Shown one piece after another: positions 34,571 to 48,654 of a stretch of DNA of 64,000 nucleotides (positions are counted from its first letter, which is position 1; the number at the start of each line of letters is the position of its first letter). The stretch lies in assembly GCA_949357655.1 (NCBI GenBank), contig CASHTG010000009.1, positions 930,001 through 994,000 of the forward strand, in the 5' to 3' direction. Origin of the DNA: Parascedosporium putredinis (taxonomy: Eukaryota; Ascomycota; Sordariomycetes; Microascales; Microascaceae). The notes beneath the pieces are model-generated. The model did not search any database. It was not told the DNA's origin and saw only the letters and a list, made by a program, of their open reading frames with translations. The position numbers were made by a program, and so were the translations under genes.

Positions 34571-37128
34571 CCCTTTTTGTCTCTTTGTTTGCTATGAGTT
34601 GGGATGAGCGGTAGAAGATGGGTCACGAGTCAGGCTCGGCTGTCTGTGGGCCACATCAGCACCTAGCGGGGGACGTGGCTCCGTGTCCATCGTCGTAGCG
34701 GGAGAATAGAAAAGAAAAAAACCAAATCAATAGATTTCCAGTGCCGAGCGGATATACGCGCGCATCATAACCCTCGAGAGAGATTCGTGGATAGATGATA
34801 CACCTTTCCAAACAATGTTGCCTTCGGCTCCAGCTCTCACGCGCTCGCACATCGGGCCTTTGCACCACCGACCAAGCGCCTGCCGTGGTGATGATCGTAC
34901 ACGTCTTCGTCGTCGAGTTCCAATCCGGGCCGCCTTTTGCTAGCCCAGCCTAGCAATTTCGAGCTAATGCCTTGATACTCTGGGGTAAAATAGATTAAGC
35001 CTTGCGTTCCAACTACCTTGGCCCGCATGCTCGCGTTTGCCACGAACGCTGATCGCGTGCAACCCCCTCCCTTCCCCGGAGCCGAGATCACCAGAGAGAG
35101 AGAGAGCGCGTTGGATGGGAACCAAGAGGCGAGAGTAATGTTTTCCCACGCGTAATCTGGCGAGAAAAGAGCCGCATCTGCATGGCCGTGGCTTGCATAA
35201 AAATTCCCCGCCGCAGTTTCGCAACTCATGCCCTCTCATCGCTGATCCGCCACTTGTCATTCGTGGATCATTGTTTTTTATTCCCTTTCGGAAACCCATG
35301 GCCATGGATCCCTACACCTTTTTTTTTCCTTCTCTCACTCTCTCTATCCCACATCGCGAGGGGACGGAACTTGGCCACATCGAGAAAAAGGAAATACTTT
35401 GAAAGAAGAGGGCATATCTTTCGCCACCAGCTTTCGTGATGGGGATCCCTGCAAGCACGCCGGCTTCATGGCCCCCACCAAGCCAGGCAAAAGGCAAAAG
35501 GGGGATTAGCAGCAGTTGCACCATCGTCGCTGCCGGCCCCAGCGCTAAAAGTGGTCATGGCCCCGGCGAACGCCTTTGCCCCTCCGTGGATCTCCCCTTG
35601 GCATCCGATGTAGCCCTAAGAGCACAGCTAAATGAAAGGGGGCCTCGTGTGGAGACGACGGGGCCCAGCATGACACTTTATCTGATCTGCCTCCATCCAA
35701 AAGGATTTTCTTTTCCCTCCCCCTCTCTGCCCTTCGTCAATCTAATACAATGTAATATGCGAGCCTCCATATCCATTCCTGTTTGAAGGGCGGAAAGTTG
35801 ATCGCTGCCAAGCTGAAGGGGGACTAACGGTTTAGCCCTTTGGGTTTTACTGGGGCGGATCCAGCCGCTGCCAAAACCAGACGTGTCCCATGGTTCCATT
35901 TTTTCGACGAGGGTGCCAACCGAGACGGGTTGGCTTTGGCGATTTTTCCCAGAGACAATCACTTTATGGAACAGGCAAGGAAAATGCCATTGGTTACCTA
36001 CACTCGGGATTAATTAGCCAACGGGCCATGACAGGCTCGCGACCACAGACCGGCATTTCTGCCGACTCCTGCTCCTTTACACCAGCCAGAGCCGTCACGA
36101 AGGAGCCGTTTTTCTTGGCTTGCTCCCCTGCCAGCATCCTCTCGAACGATGCTAGTGATTCTTAACGGCAGTAGCTTAGGTATACCATACATGGATCCGT
36201 GCACAGTTTCTTAAGAGCGAGCATGCGCCATCCGCTGCGTTGATCCCCCTTCATCAAGTCGGATATGTTTTTCCTTTAATCGTTAGACCCAAAATCACAC
36301 ACGACGAGATGAAACGTGAAACACCACATTGTTAAGCTGTCAGTGGAGCGTATGAGTTCCCAGGGGTGGTGGAGGCTTCTCACTTCGCATCACGTCCATC
36401 CCTGCCAGGCCAGTGAATTTCCGCCAATAGCGTGTCCTACCGGCTACAAGCAGCGAAGAACGTTAGCGTCCAGCGCCGCACCAGAGACCAAAGACCCCCC
36501 TTCGAATATCGTCCGAATTCATACCCGACGCCCGACTCGCGGACCCAGCGGCACCCATTTCAAAATCGAGGCGAAGACCCCGATCCACTTGTCTCCGCTG
36601 GCCGGGTAGGACCTAGCAAGTGGCCCCACGGTGTCATTGGACGACGTCGTCGTCAGCTCACGGAGGCCGACGAGCAAGCAAGGGGTGACCCTTGCACCAA
36701 AAAAAGGGTACTGGAGATCTTGCTACATCGTATTCAGGATCTTGGAAGTCCCCGCTTTGATAGGGAAGGGAGCTCATGCTTCTGGAAACTGCCATTACCG
36801 CGTCCTGATATCGTTCATGAGCCAGGGCTGGGTGGGATGGGAATGTGATGCTCTGGCATGGGATGTCAAGATAGTATAATAAGGCACACCTCTCTCCTCT
36901 TTCCAGTCTTCCAATTTTCCTCTTTCCTCCCCATCCTCATCGGAACATCCATTCTTTCCTCCCCTCTTCCCTTTTTCTTCTCTTCTCCTTTCCAACCTTC
37001 ACCTTGTTGACCCGGCAGGCTGGTTTCTGTGACAGACAACAATTTCACTTAAACAAACGTCTCTCCCACAAGAAGCAAAAAAGCAGTCTCTCCACCTCCC
37101 CTTTCCCTTCCCGTAACCCGCAACCATC
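34571..37128. other. Intergenic region upstream of the pectate lyase
   Basis: About 2.5 kb with no supported gene. Contains a short GA repeat (35093-35108), a T-rich stretch at 35321-35331, and before the pectate lyase a pyrimidine-rich tract (36885-37010). Confidence 0.5.
36875..36882 (+). promoter_or_regulatory. TATA-like element of the pectate lyase gene
   Basis: TATAATAA about 250 bp before the start codon, followed directly by a long C/T-rich tract. That arrangement is common in strongly expressed fungal genes. Sequence match only. Confidence 0.4.
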
Positions 37129-38236
37129 ATGAAGTTCTCCAGCATCTTCAACTTCGCCCTCGTGGGCCTGGCCGCCGCCGCCCCCACCCCCACCGTGGAC
37201 GAGGAAGCCAGCGGCCTCCAGAAGCGCGCCGCCTCCATCACCGAGTCCTGCAACATTGGCTACGCCAGCACCAACGGCGGCACCACCGGTGGCAAGGGCG
37301 GCTCCACCACCACCGTCTCCACTTTTGCCCAGTTCACCGCCGCCGCCAAGGTCAGCGGCAAGCTCAACATCGTCGTCAAGGGCACCATCTCCGGCGCCGA
37401 CACCGTCCGCATCACCTCGGACAAGACCGTTGTCGGTGCCTCGGGCTCGCAGCTCCAGGGCGTCGGTCTCTACATCAAGGACCAGAAGAACGTCATCGTC
37501 CGTAACCTTAAGATCTCAAGGTCAAGGCCGACAGCGGTGACGCCATCGGCATCGATGCCTCCACCAACGTCTGGATCGACCACTGCGATCTTTCCTCGGA
37601 TCTGAACAACGGCAAGGACTACTATGATGGTCTCCTCGACATCAAGCACGGTGCCGACTGGATCACCGTCTCCAACACTTACCTCCATGATCACGTAAGT
37701 GTTCCGCTATAGCACCCCACTACGCGAAGAGGAACCTGTCTTCCCCTTCCTTTCCCTATTCCCAAAAGGCAGTTGTAACTTGACCACGACGCTAACAAAC
37801 CCGCGAACAGTACAAGACCTCGCTCGTCGGCCACAGCGACTCCCAGACCGACGACAAGGGCAAGCTCCACGTCACCTACGCCAACTGCTACTGGAAGAAC
37901 ACCAGCTCCCGAAACGCCCTCGTCCGCTTCGGTACCGTCCACATGTACAACAACTTCTTCTCCGGCATCCTCCTCTCCGGCATCAACACCCGCATGGGTG
38001 CCCAGGTCCGCGTCGAGTCTTCCACCTGGGAGGACTCCAAGAAGCCCATCATCTCCGAGGACTCCAAGGAGGTTGGCTACATCACCATCAGCGACGTCAA
38101 CTACGGCGGCGGTGCCAACGCCGCCCCTCTCGGCGACTTCAGCTCGAGCAAGATCCCCTATAGCTTCACCCTCTACGGCAAGAACAACGTCAAGAGCAAG
38201 ATCCCCGCCGAGGCCGGTCAGCTCCTCAGCTTCTAA
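37129..38236 (+). CDS. Secreted pectate lyase, polysaccharide lyase family 1
   Basis: Cleaves de-esterified pectin by beta-elimination with Ca2+. Signal peptide MKFSSIFNFALVGLAAAA, then a propeptide ending in a Lys-Arg site (GLQKR). Beta-helix motifs: VVKGTISGADTVRITSDKTV, NVWIDHCDLSSD, DYYDGLLDIKHGADWITVS, LHDHYKTSLVGHSD and the catalytic-Arg region SSRNALVRFGTVHMYNNFF. Exons 37129-37694 and 37811-38236. One base is missing near 37515 (restored 331 codons, 330 aa, normal length for the family). It sits at the start of a 6-kb island of secreted or carbohydrate-active genes. Confidence 0.93.
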
Positions 38237-40308
<2,072 letters not shown>

Positions 40309-40431
40309 CCATACCCACCATTCTCCATCTATAAGTGAACAGGGCTACCAGGTCAGAAAGAAAAGGAAAGGGGGTTCTGGGCAAGGTTGCGATTGATAGT
40401 AGTTGATTGACTTACGCTGTCCAATCAAAAC

Positions 40432-40503
40432 GGGCGCATGGTTTAGTGGTATAATTCCTCTTTAGCATAGAGGCGGTCCCCGGTTCGATTCCGGGTGTGT
40501 CCA
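40432..40503 (+). tRNA. tRNA-Ala (AGC)
   Basis: Acceptor GGGCGCA pairs with TGTGTCC and includes the G3-U70 wobble pair, the main alanine identity element. D-arm with AGTGGTATA loop. Anticodon stem CCTCT/AGAGG around TTAGCAT, anticodon AGC. T-arm CCCGG-TTCGATT-CCGGG. No intron. Discriminator base A at 40503. Confidence 0.93.
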
Positions 40504-41368
40504 GCTTTGAATTTTTTGGCCTTTAACTATCTTGGCCAGCCCATTCGTTCTTCGACGGGCAATCCATTTTGGCTCTTGCTCCGTCCGGTCTCTGAGTGAT
40601 AGGCGGAAACCAGTGAACGCACGGTGATTACTTGAGAGTGTCACGGGTTTCCGTAGTTTCAGACAGCGGCGTCTTTATTATGAGGATCCGTCAAGTGGGA
40701 CTCAACCTGTGGTGGCCATCGCGTAAGTCGTGACGGCGATGAGAGCTTCGGCTTCCTGAGGGGCGAAGATCCTGGCGGGGTAGAGGCGGGGGCAGGTTTG
40801 CTCTCGCAACCGTTATATTTACTCGCCAAAACCGGGGCACATGATAACCTTCCTTTGTCGCTCAATAAGCTTTTTAGCATGGCTAGCTACACATGCAGAT
40901 TTATAGTAGGATCTCAATCCTCTTATACATGTAGGAAGCGAATTGGGCGGCAGGCTATGGTCAGCATCAACTTTGGCGATGATCTAATATGATAGAATAT
41001 GTTTTCCATCCTTTTTAGCCGTCAAACCGGGGAAGAACGCATCCTGTAGGGCTCGGAGGGGAGGGGCAGCAGAGAATGAAGGATAGGTAACATGACTGGC
41101 AGCATATCACTTGATCGAGGAATATATTGCGTCGCTTCTTATAGGCTCTTCGTCTTTTGGGGTTTGGCGGCCGCCATGCGCGAGGCAGGATGAGTGTGCG
41201 TTTGTGCAAGATCCTCCCATCACGTCTATATTACACGCGGCCGCAAGGCTAGAGAGAGTCGTAAGGATATATAGCTAACGTAAACCCTTTTTTCAAATGC
41301 GGACTGCCTGTGTATCATAGCTAATCCCATCTACAAGCCCTTGGCCGAAAGCGCTCCACGAAACCAAT
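40504..41368. other. AT-richer intergenic region
   Basis: About 0.9 kb between tRNA-Ala and the secreted-protein gene. No coding signal seen. Confidence 0.5.
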
Positions 41369-42077
41369 ATGGCCCATGCACGCACTTTTCTCATGCTCGC
41401 TCTCGCGGCAGCATCCGCTTCCTCTCAAAGACTGCTTCCTCCCTACTCCCTAAACAGGATCCGATTCGGCGCGTTCTCCGCCGACGGGAGCCTTTGCCCA
41501 GGGGCGCAAAACGTGCGGTACCTCCAGTCCACTTTTGACCCGCAAACCCCGCGTTCCGACAACGTCGCGTTCGCGCTCGACTCGGCCTACATGGTATCGC
41601 CCGACCGCGGCGACTGCACCATCTCCGTGGAACTCATCTATCCGCGCGGCTGCACGCATGCCCTCTTCGCCATGTCCTTTACGCACCTCATGTCCACCGG
41701 CGCAACGGCGTCCGTGTCGATCGAGCAGGATATATCCAACGGCCACGGGACGGACTATACGGTGGATCTGAACACGCCGTCCGGGGACACCGAGTCCACT
41801 GCACCCACTCTAGTCTTCTCGCAGGCTACGTGGGCGAATAACAAGGACGCGGAAGTTGTCGGGACGTATACCATTAAGCTCGAGGCGAGCTTTGGGGACA
41901 ATGTGGCTGATGGGGAATTCTTCATTTTTGACCAGATTGTTCTCGCGGTGTCCGATGAGAGATGGAACAAGGATTGGGAAACTTGCCAGTAAGTGTCAAT
42001 AACTTGATTTTATAAAGATTCCATGTGCGTCTTAATACTAACTGCCACATAGGTTGTGTGGAGATGAATTATGTTGA
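41369..42077 (+). CDS. Secreted protein, DUF4360-like
   Basis: Signal peptide (ARTFLMLALAAASASS) followed by a beta-rich domain of about 185 residues. Conserved-looking points are GSLCPGAQNV, a pair of cysteines in DRGDCTISVELIYPRGC, and FAMSFTHLMSTGATASVSI, which match the general layout of fungal DUF4360 proteins. Exon 1 is 41369-41988. A GTAAGT donor and a TAG acceptor add a short second exon, 42053-42077, that ends in QLCGDELC and supplies two further cysteines. Total 215 codons. Without splicing the protein would end at CQ just after the donor. Function unknown; extracellular location inferred. Confidence 0.75.
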
Positions 42078-42416
42078 TAAGAGGATATCCGAGAATTTGG
42101 CAAGAACTCAGAATGATGGAGGGTATGGTCAATAACGGACAAAGACTTGAGAGGACGGTGCAAGCTTGGCATTCACAAGGCAAAGGAATATACTCTAGTA
42201 CTCTCACAATTATGGAATGAATTCAAAACCTAAGGGTCTGATATCTTGTCAAAACTGGTCTAACACTGAACTGAAAGCACGTCCCCCACCACCCCAATTA
42301 CACTGGCCCCCATGGCGAATATTACTCGAGCTGTAAACGCGGTCCGTCACCATTACCCACGGCGTCCATCACCGATATTCGGTGGTTTCCTTTTCAAGGC
42401 GAAGGAAACAAGACGC
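42078..42416. other. Convergent intergenic region
   Basis: 340 bp between the 3' ends of two secreted-protein genes on opposite strands. Nothing else seen. Confidence 0.5.
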
Positions 42417-42987
42417 TTAGCAGCAGGTGGAGCTCTCGGGGCCCTCACCGTTGTCCCAGTCGAAGACGATGAACTTGTTGAAGCTGATGTTGTTGTTGGA
42501 GTAGGACTTGCAGCGGTATCCAAGACTCTGCTCGACGGAAAAGGAGGAAAGGTATCCCGGGTTAGCTACTATTGTGGGGGTCTAGAAAAGACTTTGTGGG
42601 GAGGGGGATCCATCTTACCTTGCATCCGTTGCAAACCCTGACGCAACGGTTGGCGGAGGATCGCCAGTTGTACGACTTGAAGGTGCCGGTGGTTTTACCC
42701 CTACAGGTCTATGTTAGTCCAGACTACTCACCTCGCCGAGGTTGGCAACTGAGCGTCAGTGAAATGTCATATGACTTACATTCCGGTCTGCAACAAAAGA
42801 TCAAAGAGTTAGTGAGGTGATTCCCGAAATGTGCGACGGTTTGTGCTGTAGGGCTTAGGATGGGGTGGATCAAACAACTTACGGCAACCTTGCAAGACCC
42901 GTTCATGCTGGTCTTGGAGCAGGCGCGCATCTCAGCAGCAGAGGCGCCGCCGATGGCGAAGATGGCGAGAACGTAACCGAGCTTCAT
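42417..42987 (-). CDS. Small secreted protein with 8 cysteines and an 8-nt micro-exon (candidate effector)
   Basis: Four exons (-): 42987-42883, 42787-42780, 42700-42619, 42527-42417; 102 codons (101 aa), no frame break. Donors are GTAAG in all three introns, acceptors are CAG or TAG, and introns 1 and 2 each have a CACTAAC- or ACTAAC-like branch site. Exon 2 is only 8 nt, yet it is required: joining exon 1 directly to exon 3 gives an immediate stop. Signal peptide MKLGYVLAIFAIGGASA. The mature part of about 83 residues carries cysteines in RACSK, GSCKV, RCVRVCNGCK, YRCKS and a terminal STCC, eight in all. No known family recognised. Likely stable in the apoplast or on the hyphal surface; effector role is inference from size, cysteines and the neighbouring secreted genes. 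Confidence 0.8.
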
Positions 42988-43119
42988 ATTGGCGAATGGT
43001 GCGGAATGCGGACGAGAAGAAGGTATGTGGATGTGAAGAAGTGATGAGGATTAGAAAAGAAGTGTTTGATGGATGTCTATTCTCCAAGAAACTCTATCGA
43101 AGAATGTAAACGAAGCCAA

Positions 43120-43127
43120 TATTTATA
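43120..43127 (-). promoter_or_regulatory. TATA box candidate for the 8-Cys secreted protein
   Basis: TATAAATA on the minus strand about 133 bp before the ATG at 42987. The spacing is nearly the same as at the 10-Cys gene. Confidence 0.45.
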
Positions 43128-45518
43128 ACAATCTCGAGCCCTCGAAAAGGTCCTTTGCAATCGAAGAGAGGCTCGACTGCAATCTCAAGACATCTCGCTT
43201 GGCCGTCAGCAAGCAGGGTTTCTGCAAGAGACGATCGTGAGAATTCCTCCGTGTCTACGAAGCTCCAGCCTCCTCTCGTCGTTTAGAAGTGAAGCCCGAA
43301 AGTAAGCGTTGGCCCGTCCTGTGCGTCTCGGTATCCCGTTCATCATGCTCGCGAGGGGGCGATGGTGGTTCCTGCAGGTCTTGGCAGAGACCAGGAGCTT
43401 TTGTTACACGCCAACAGCGCTTCTCACCCGGATCATTAATCCATCCGAAGCTCAGCATAAGCTCTCCTCTCTTTTAATTTTCTTTTTCTTTTTCTACTCC
43501 TTTTTCCTTTTTGGCCCTTCTTCTGTGTTCCCGAAATATCTTGGATCTGGTGGAGCCACGGTTCTGGAAGGTCGTAGCACGCAGATCGAGGTACCTCTTC
43601 GGACCGACGTCACATTTAGCTCGAGGTAGGAATGCCGCCAATGGAGGAGGCGCAACACGCGTGTTCTTTTTTTCTTCCCCCTCAGCGGCTGAAGGCGAGA
43701 CAAAGCGTTGCGATAGGCCAATCGCGCCCGTAAGCTGGGGAGGACAAGCCCCGGGATCGACTGAAGAGCGCTCGCTGGCGGTAACCTAATCGAGCAAAGA
43801 TACACGCCCGGGAAATATGAGATCAGGCGAGGAGCTGAACCGCGAGGTACAACTTTGGCGAGACCCTCCCTCCATCACTGACTATTACATACAGTTCTTC
43901 AGCCCCCCCGCCTTCCCTCTACCAAAACCGGTTTAGTAATCTCAAGTTTTGAGGTGCGCAAAAGGTTACGTTGCAGATCTCCATCTGTGTATGCAAGGCT
44001 TGCGACGGTTGCAGGAAGAGAGAGGGTCCTGCAGCTCGATTTCAGGGGTAGACATGGCGAGCGAGAGTGCCTCGTGCTTCCTTGTGATTTGACGGCCGAG
44101 TTTATTAGAGGCATAATGGCGGCCCCTTTGCTCTTCCAACGTTTAAACTGATCCATCCATAAATCCATTGATCCATTTCGCATCGTGACCCACTTTATCC
44201 ACTTGAATGGTTATTAATATCCATCCTACCGAGATTGGGCCTGGACGTGGCATCCTCTGTGGGGAGAGTAGTGATCCATCGATGGTCTAGTAGTGTTTCC
44301 TACGCCTAGACGAGGGGATCTGGGAAAAACCGCAGAGTTGCGCGACTGAAGAAGACTGCCGTGCGGGCAAGTTTTTTTTTTTTTTTTTTGGTTTTATATG
44401 TCAATTGGCTATGTGCTCTACCTCGGAATGCTAGAAGCACTGTTGCTCTCCGCGATTGTATACATGAATTGATGGATCCATGGATCTTTAAATGGAAATG
44501 CTATGGAAAAAAAAAGAAAAAGAACAGAAAAGGGAGCAAGCGGAAAAGCTGGTGGTCCGTTCCTCACATCGGTGCTCGATGGTCCGGTGTCTTTGGGGCT
44601 CGCATCCTATCCACCGACAAGAGTCAGCTTCGGCCGGAGACGGGGCTGGAATACCCCCGGAGGACCTTTTGCCGTTGCAATGGAACCTCGCCCGCAGCGA
44701 CGAGTTTTTCATTGGTACAAAAGTAAAGTGAAAGGGGAAAGAATAATAGCGATGGACCGTGGACAAACCGAGGTATCACGTGGCGAGTCTTAGATTAAAT
44801 CCAAGCTGAGTTCGAATCTAGAATCTAGACGAGGCCATGAGGGATACCGAGAACCCCGAGATTCTGTCTGCTCTGTGCGACTGAATCAGATATCTATCAA
44901 TTGAGTAAAGATCCACCCTCGAGATGGATTGATCAGCCCTCCTCCCCAGTCTACATCGGGGAGGGAGCACCAAGCACCAAGGGTTGCCTCCAACTCGCTA
45001 GTTCAAGGGTACAAGGTAGCAATAAGATTAGATGGTTTGCGGGCGTCGTCGTGCTGCACACGCCACATGCTGGCATTGATTGATCGTGCTGAGCTTCCCC
45101 AGAGAATCGTGGCAAAACAGTGGCTTAGCTATCCAGGCCCCCGCAAGCCACACGATCACATAACACTCAGACACCACACGTCACAGCAGCATCGCATGAC
45201 AAAGCCACATAACGTCAGAGATGACCGGGGAGTTAACGTAGATCTCCATGTTACCCTCGGCTCCACGACCCCACGATTCCTCGATCCAATGACCCGCCTT
45301 CTCAAGAACCACCCAATCGTTCATCTTCAATGCCTCTTTCCTTTCTCCGCGAATAATTCCCCCATCCAAAATCCCCGTCTGTCTGCCCATTGTCCCGCCG
45401 CCCTTGATTTTGCCAAGGTGAGGAATTTGACCGTTTTCCAGCCTCGCCAGGAGGGTGTAAATGGTTTCTTTGTTTTTCGCGAACAGACGCTCGTCGACTC
45501 GCCTTTTCTTCGGGGGCC
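43128..45518. other. Intergenic region with an 18-T run
   Basis: About 2.4 kb between divergent genes. Contains a run of 18 T at 44372-44389 and a purine-rich stretch at 44500-44550. The open frames are short and unsupported. Confidence 0.5.
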
Positions 45519-48500
45519 ATGACTGGCGGGGAGTTTCTCAACATCCGTCCCGGCCGGCCAGCCGAGGCCCCGACAGGTCGTGCTTCCTCGAGCCCGCCGG
45601 CTCAGACCGCAGTAATCGGAGCCCCGAACTAGATTCGACCCGGCGGGCCAAGCGTCGGAGAATCACGGTTGCGTGCTCCAACTGCAGGAATCGTAAATCA
45701 AGGGTAAGCAACCAACAGGAGCATGAAGGGGAAAAAAAGACAAGTGCAAAGATCCATTGGCACACACAATCAACCCCCACTTCCCGCTCTGCATGTACCT
45801 ACCATTCCTTCCACCACCGCCAACCCCTACCCCTAGCCCTTCTTCCCGTTTGTTTAAGTCCCCTCCCCGCACTAGAACTCGGGGTACAGCCAGGATCTAT
45901 AGCCATTACTTACACGAGCCACCACTCTAGTGCGATGGAGTGAGACCTAAATGCTCATCATGCACCTCCCAAGGCCTAGACTGCGTCTACTCGCATACCG
46001 GCCCCTTAAACACCGCTACGGCCTCGAAAGAGTGGGTCCCATGCCCTCCTCCCATCCTCCTTGACTTCCTTTGCTGCATCGTCGTTCACGCTGACACCGC
46101 AACTTAGACACCTTGGTTCATTAGAGGAACGCCTCGAGACTCTTGAGCGCCAGTTGCGCGGCCTCGATAGCCGAGTTGACAGGATAGAACACCGTGACGG
46201 GGATCCCTCCCCGCAGTCAGCCCATGCCTCGAGTGTGCCAGAGCACCGCATCGCGGATGCCGCCATTGATGAGGCGGAACCTCACGCCAACGTCGAGGCA
46301 ATCGATGCCACTGACGGCGTAGGATCTGTCATCTTCACCAAGGAGGAACACACTGGCTTCTACGGTAACCCAAACCTTCCCCCTCCCCATTGTTCCCCTC
46401 CCTTTTCCACACTTTCTCCCCATGCTCAAAGCAAGTCCTTACCAAGCTAAACCCAAACCCCAGGTCCATCATCCAACATCGCCTTCACGCGCGACATCAT
46501 CGGCGCAACCATGACCGTCCTTAAGCGCTCAGGCGCAGAATCCGTCCCAGACTACCAGGACAGCTCCGGCGGCTTCGTACACAGCCACGTACTGCCCGTC
46601 TCCCGACCTCCAACCCCCATCGCCGGCCAGCTACGCTCCAGCGGCGTATACGGGCCCTCCCTCAACCCCTTCGACCTGCCCCCACCCGACGAGACCTTGC
46701 GCCTCGTCCGGCAGTACTTCTCCAACACCGGCCTTCTCTTCCCTACATCCACCGCGACACCTTTCTCAAGACCTACCACGAGCTATCGGCGAGGAACTTT
46801 AAAAACGTGCGGAGATCGTGGCTGGGGATGCTCAACATGATCATGGCCCTTTCTACCAACACGCGGTATCCAAGCGATCTCACGCAGCAGCAGCGCAGGA
46901 CCGAGTCCAACGTGTTCTATCTCCGAGCCACGGTTCTGTGCGAGAAGCAAATCAAGTTTGGTGCGAGCTTGGAAATTGGTACGCCCGCCCCTTTCCCCTC
47001 CCGCCGCTACTCTAGGGCCGCCACATGCCGTTGAAAGCTAACATGAGCCTACATCCTAGTACAATATCTCTTACTCGTCAGCCATTACTTGCAGGGGACG
47101 GAGAGCTCCGTACAGACGTGGAACGTGCATGGCCTCGCGGTCAAGGCATCCTACCAGCTCGGGCTACACTCCAAGCACGCATTAGATCGATACTCCCCTC
47201 TCGAACGCGAGATGCGAGTACGAACTTGGTACACATGCGTTCTTCTAGACCGGTACCAACCCCCTCATTCTCTCTCCCTCCCTCCCACACATCCCTCGTG
47301 TCATGTAGATTATGGTTTAGAACGGAAAGAACAAGAACTAACCTTCGTATCTCACCCACGCACAGGATTCTCAGTATGACTCTCGGGCGACCACTAGCGA
47401 TTCCTGAAACCCACGTGAGGCTCAGCATGCCGAAGCCATACCCCCAACTTCATCCCTGCAAGAGGACCCATCCGACCTCTGGCTGGCAAACGCCGGCCTC
47501 GATTTTTACAACGCGACATTGTGAGTTGAACCCCCCCACACCATCCTAAGAGGCGCTGGGTACGCGCGCTAACAACTTGAAAAAACTCCCAGGTCGCTTT
47601 ACATGATCGTAGGCCGCGTCCTCGACGAGCTCTACGGCAGCAACCTCGACTGCGACACCTCCCAGGACATCTTCAAAATCGCCAGCAAAGTGTTCCAGAT
47701 CGAGCACCAAATGTCGGAAGCCCAGCGCGGGATCCCCTCCACCCTCCGCCTCATCGAGGCCGCCGAGCTCCTGCACGAGCCCAGGCAGTCCTTCCAAGCC
47801 ACCAAGTTCCGCGTCGTCTTCTCCCTGCGCTACAACAACCTCCGCATCCTCGCCCACCGCCCGCTGCTGCAGAGGTACCTCGAGATCCTCGGCAACCAGT
47901 CTAGCGACGTCCACCACCTGAGCTCCCTCCACCAGATTGGCGGGAACAGCTTGCGCATCTGCGTGCAGGCCGCGACGAGTATCGTGGAACTCATGGCTTT
48001 CCTGACCACGTCCTCTCCCGAGGACCGGGGCCTGCTCGGCGCTTGGTGGTTTTCCCTTTATTATAGTATGCTTGCTCCTTCTTATCCTGCTGCTCCTCTA
48101 CGCAACTCTTCCGTTCTAGATCAAGATGCTGACGCAACCTAATAGCTTTCAATGCGGCACTTGTCATCTACTCCGTGCTTCTAATCAAAGCATATACAGA
48201 CGCTCAAGATGACGGCTTGGCCCTCGGAAACATTGAAATCCGTCGTGGCTTGCTTCTTCAGGCAGTAGAAAGCCTAGCGACCCTCGACATCGGCAATCTC
48301 AGAGCAGAGAAATGCGCCAGATACATTCTCAAACTAGAGCGAGCCCTAGAAGCGCTAAGTAAGTGTGCATACTACAACAATGGTCACAACATTAGTTTAG
48401 GTTTAATCGCTATCGGATGCTAACCTTTGCTAACTATTAGATTTAACGACGGGCGGGGAAGTGATGCCACGTCCACGGCCGTCGGTACAAAGCCAATTGG

Positions 48501-48654
48501 CCAAGCTGCTGGCACCAGCGTCGCTGCAATGGACGCCATGGCTGACCTGTTCAGCCAAGAACAAACACCCATTGGGATGGACATGTCGGATCTTATGGTG
48601 CCTGGGGATCTCGACTTCCTGAAATACTTTGATCCCAATATGCATTTGCTGTAG
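45519..48654 (+). CDS. Zn(II)2Cys6 transcription factor with fungal-specific regulatory domain
   Basis: Nuclear DNA-binding regulator. The zinc cluster is split by an intron: basic ARRRITVACSNCRNRKSR-type start in exon 1 (45519-45703), then CDGVRPKCSSCTSQGLDC in exon 2 (45931-46032). The spacing is C-x2-C-x6-C-x6-C-x2-C-x6-C. Exon 3 (46108-46364) encodes a heptad dimerisation helix (LGSLEERLETLERQLRGLDS). From 46464 follows the middle homology region: YIHRDTFLKTYHEL, NVRRSWLGMLNMIMALSTNT, VHGLAVKASYQLGLHSK, EREMRVRTWYTCVLLDR, ILSMTLGRPLAIPE, RYNNLRILAHRPLLQRYLE. Several further introns occur (about 46979, 47253, 47521, 48061 and 48361). One-base losses lie near 45570, 46743 and 47430. The C-terminus (MDMSDLMVPGDLDFLKYFD) is acidic and may activate transcription. 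Target genes unknown. Confidence 0.85.
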
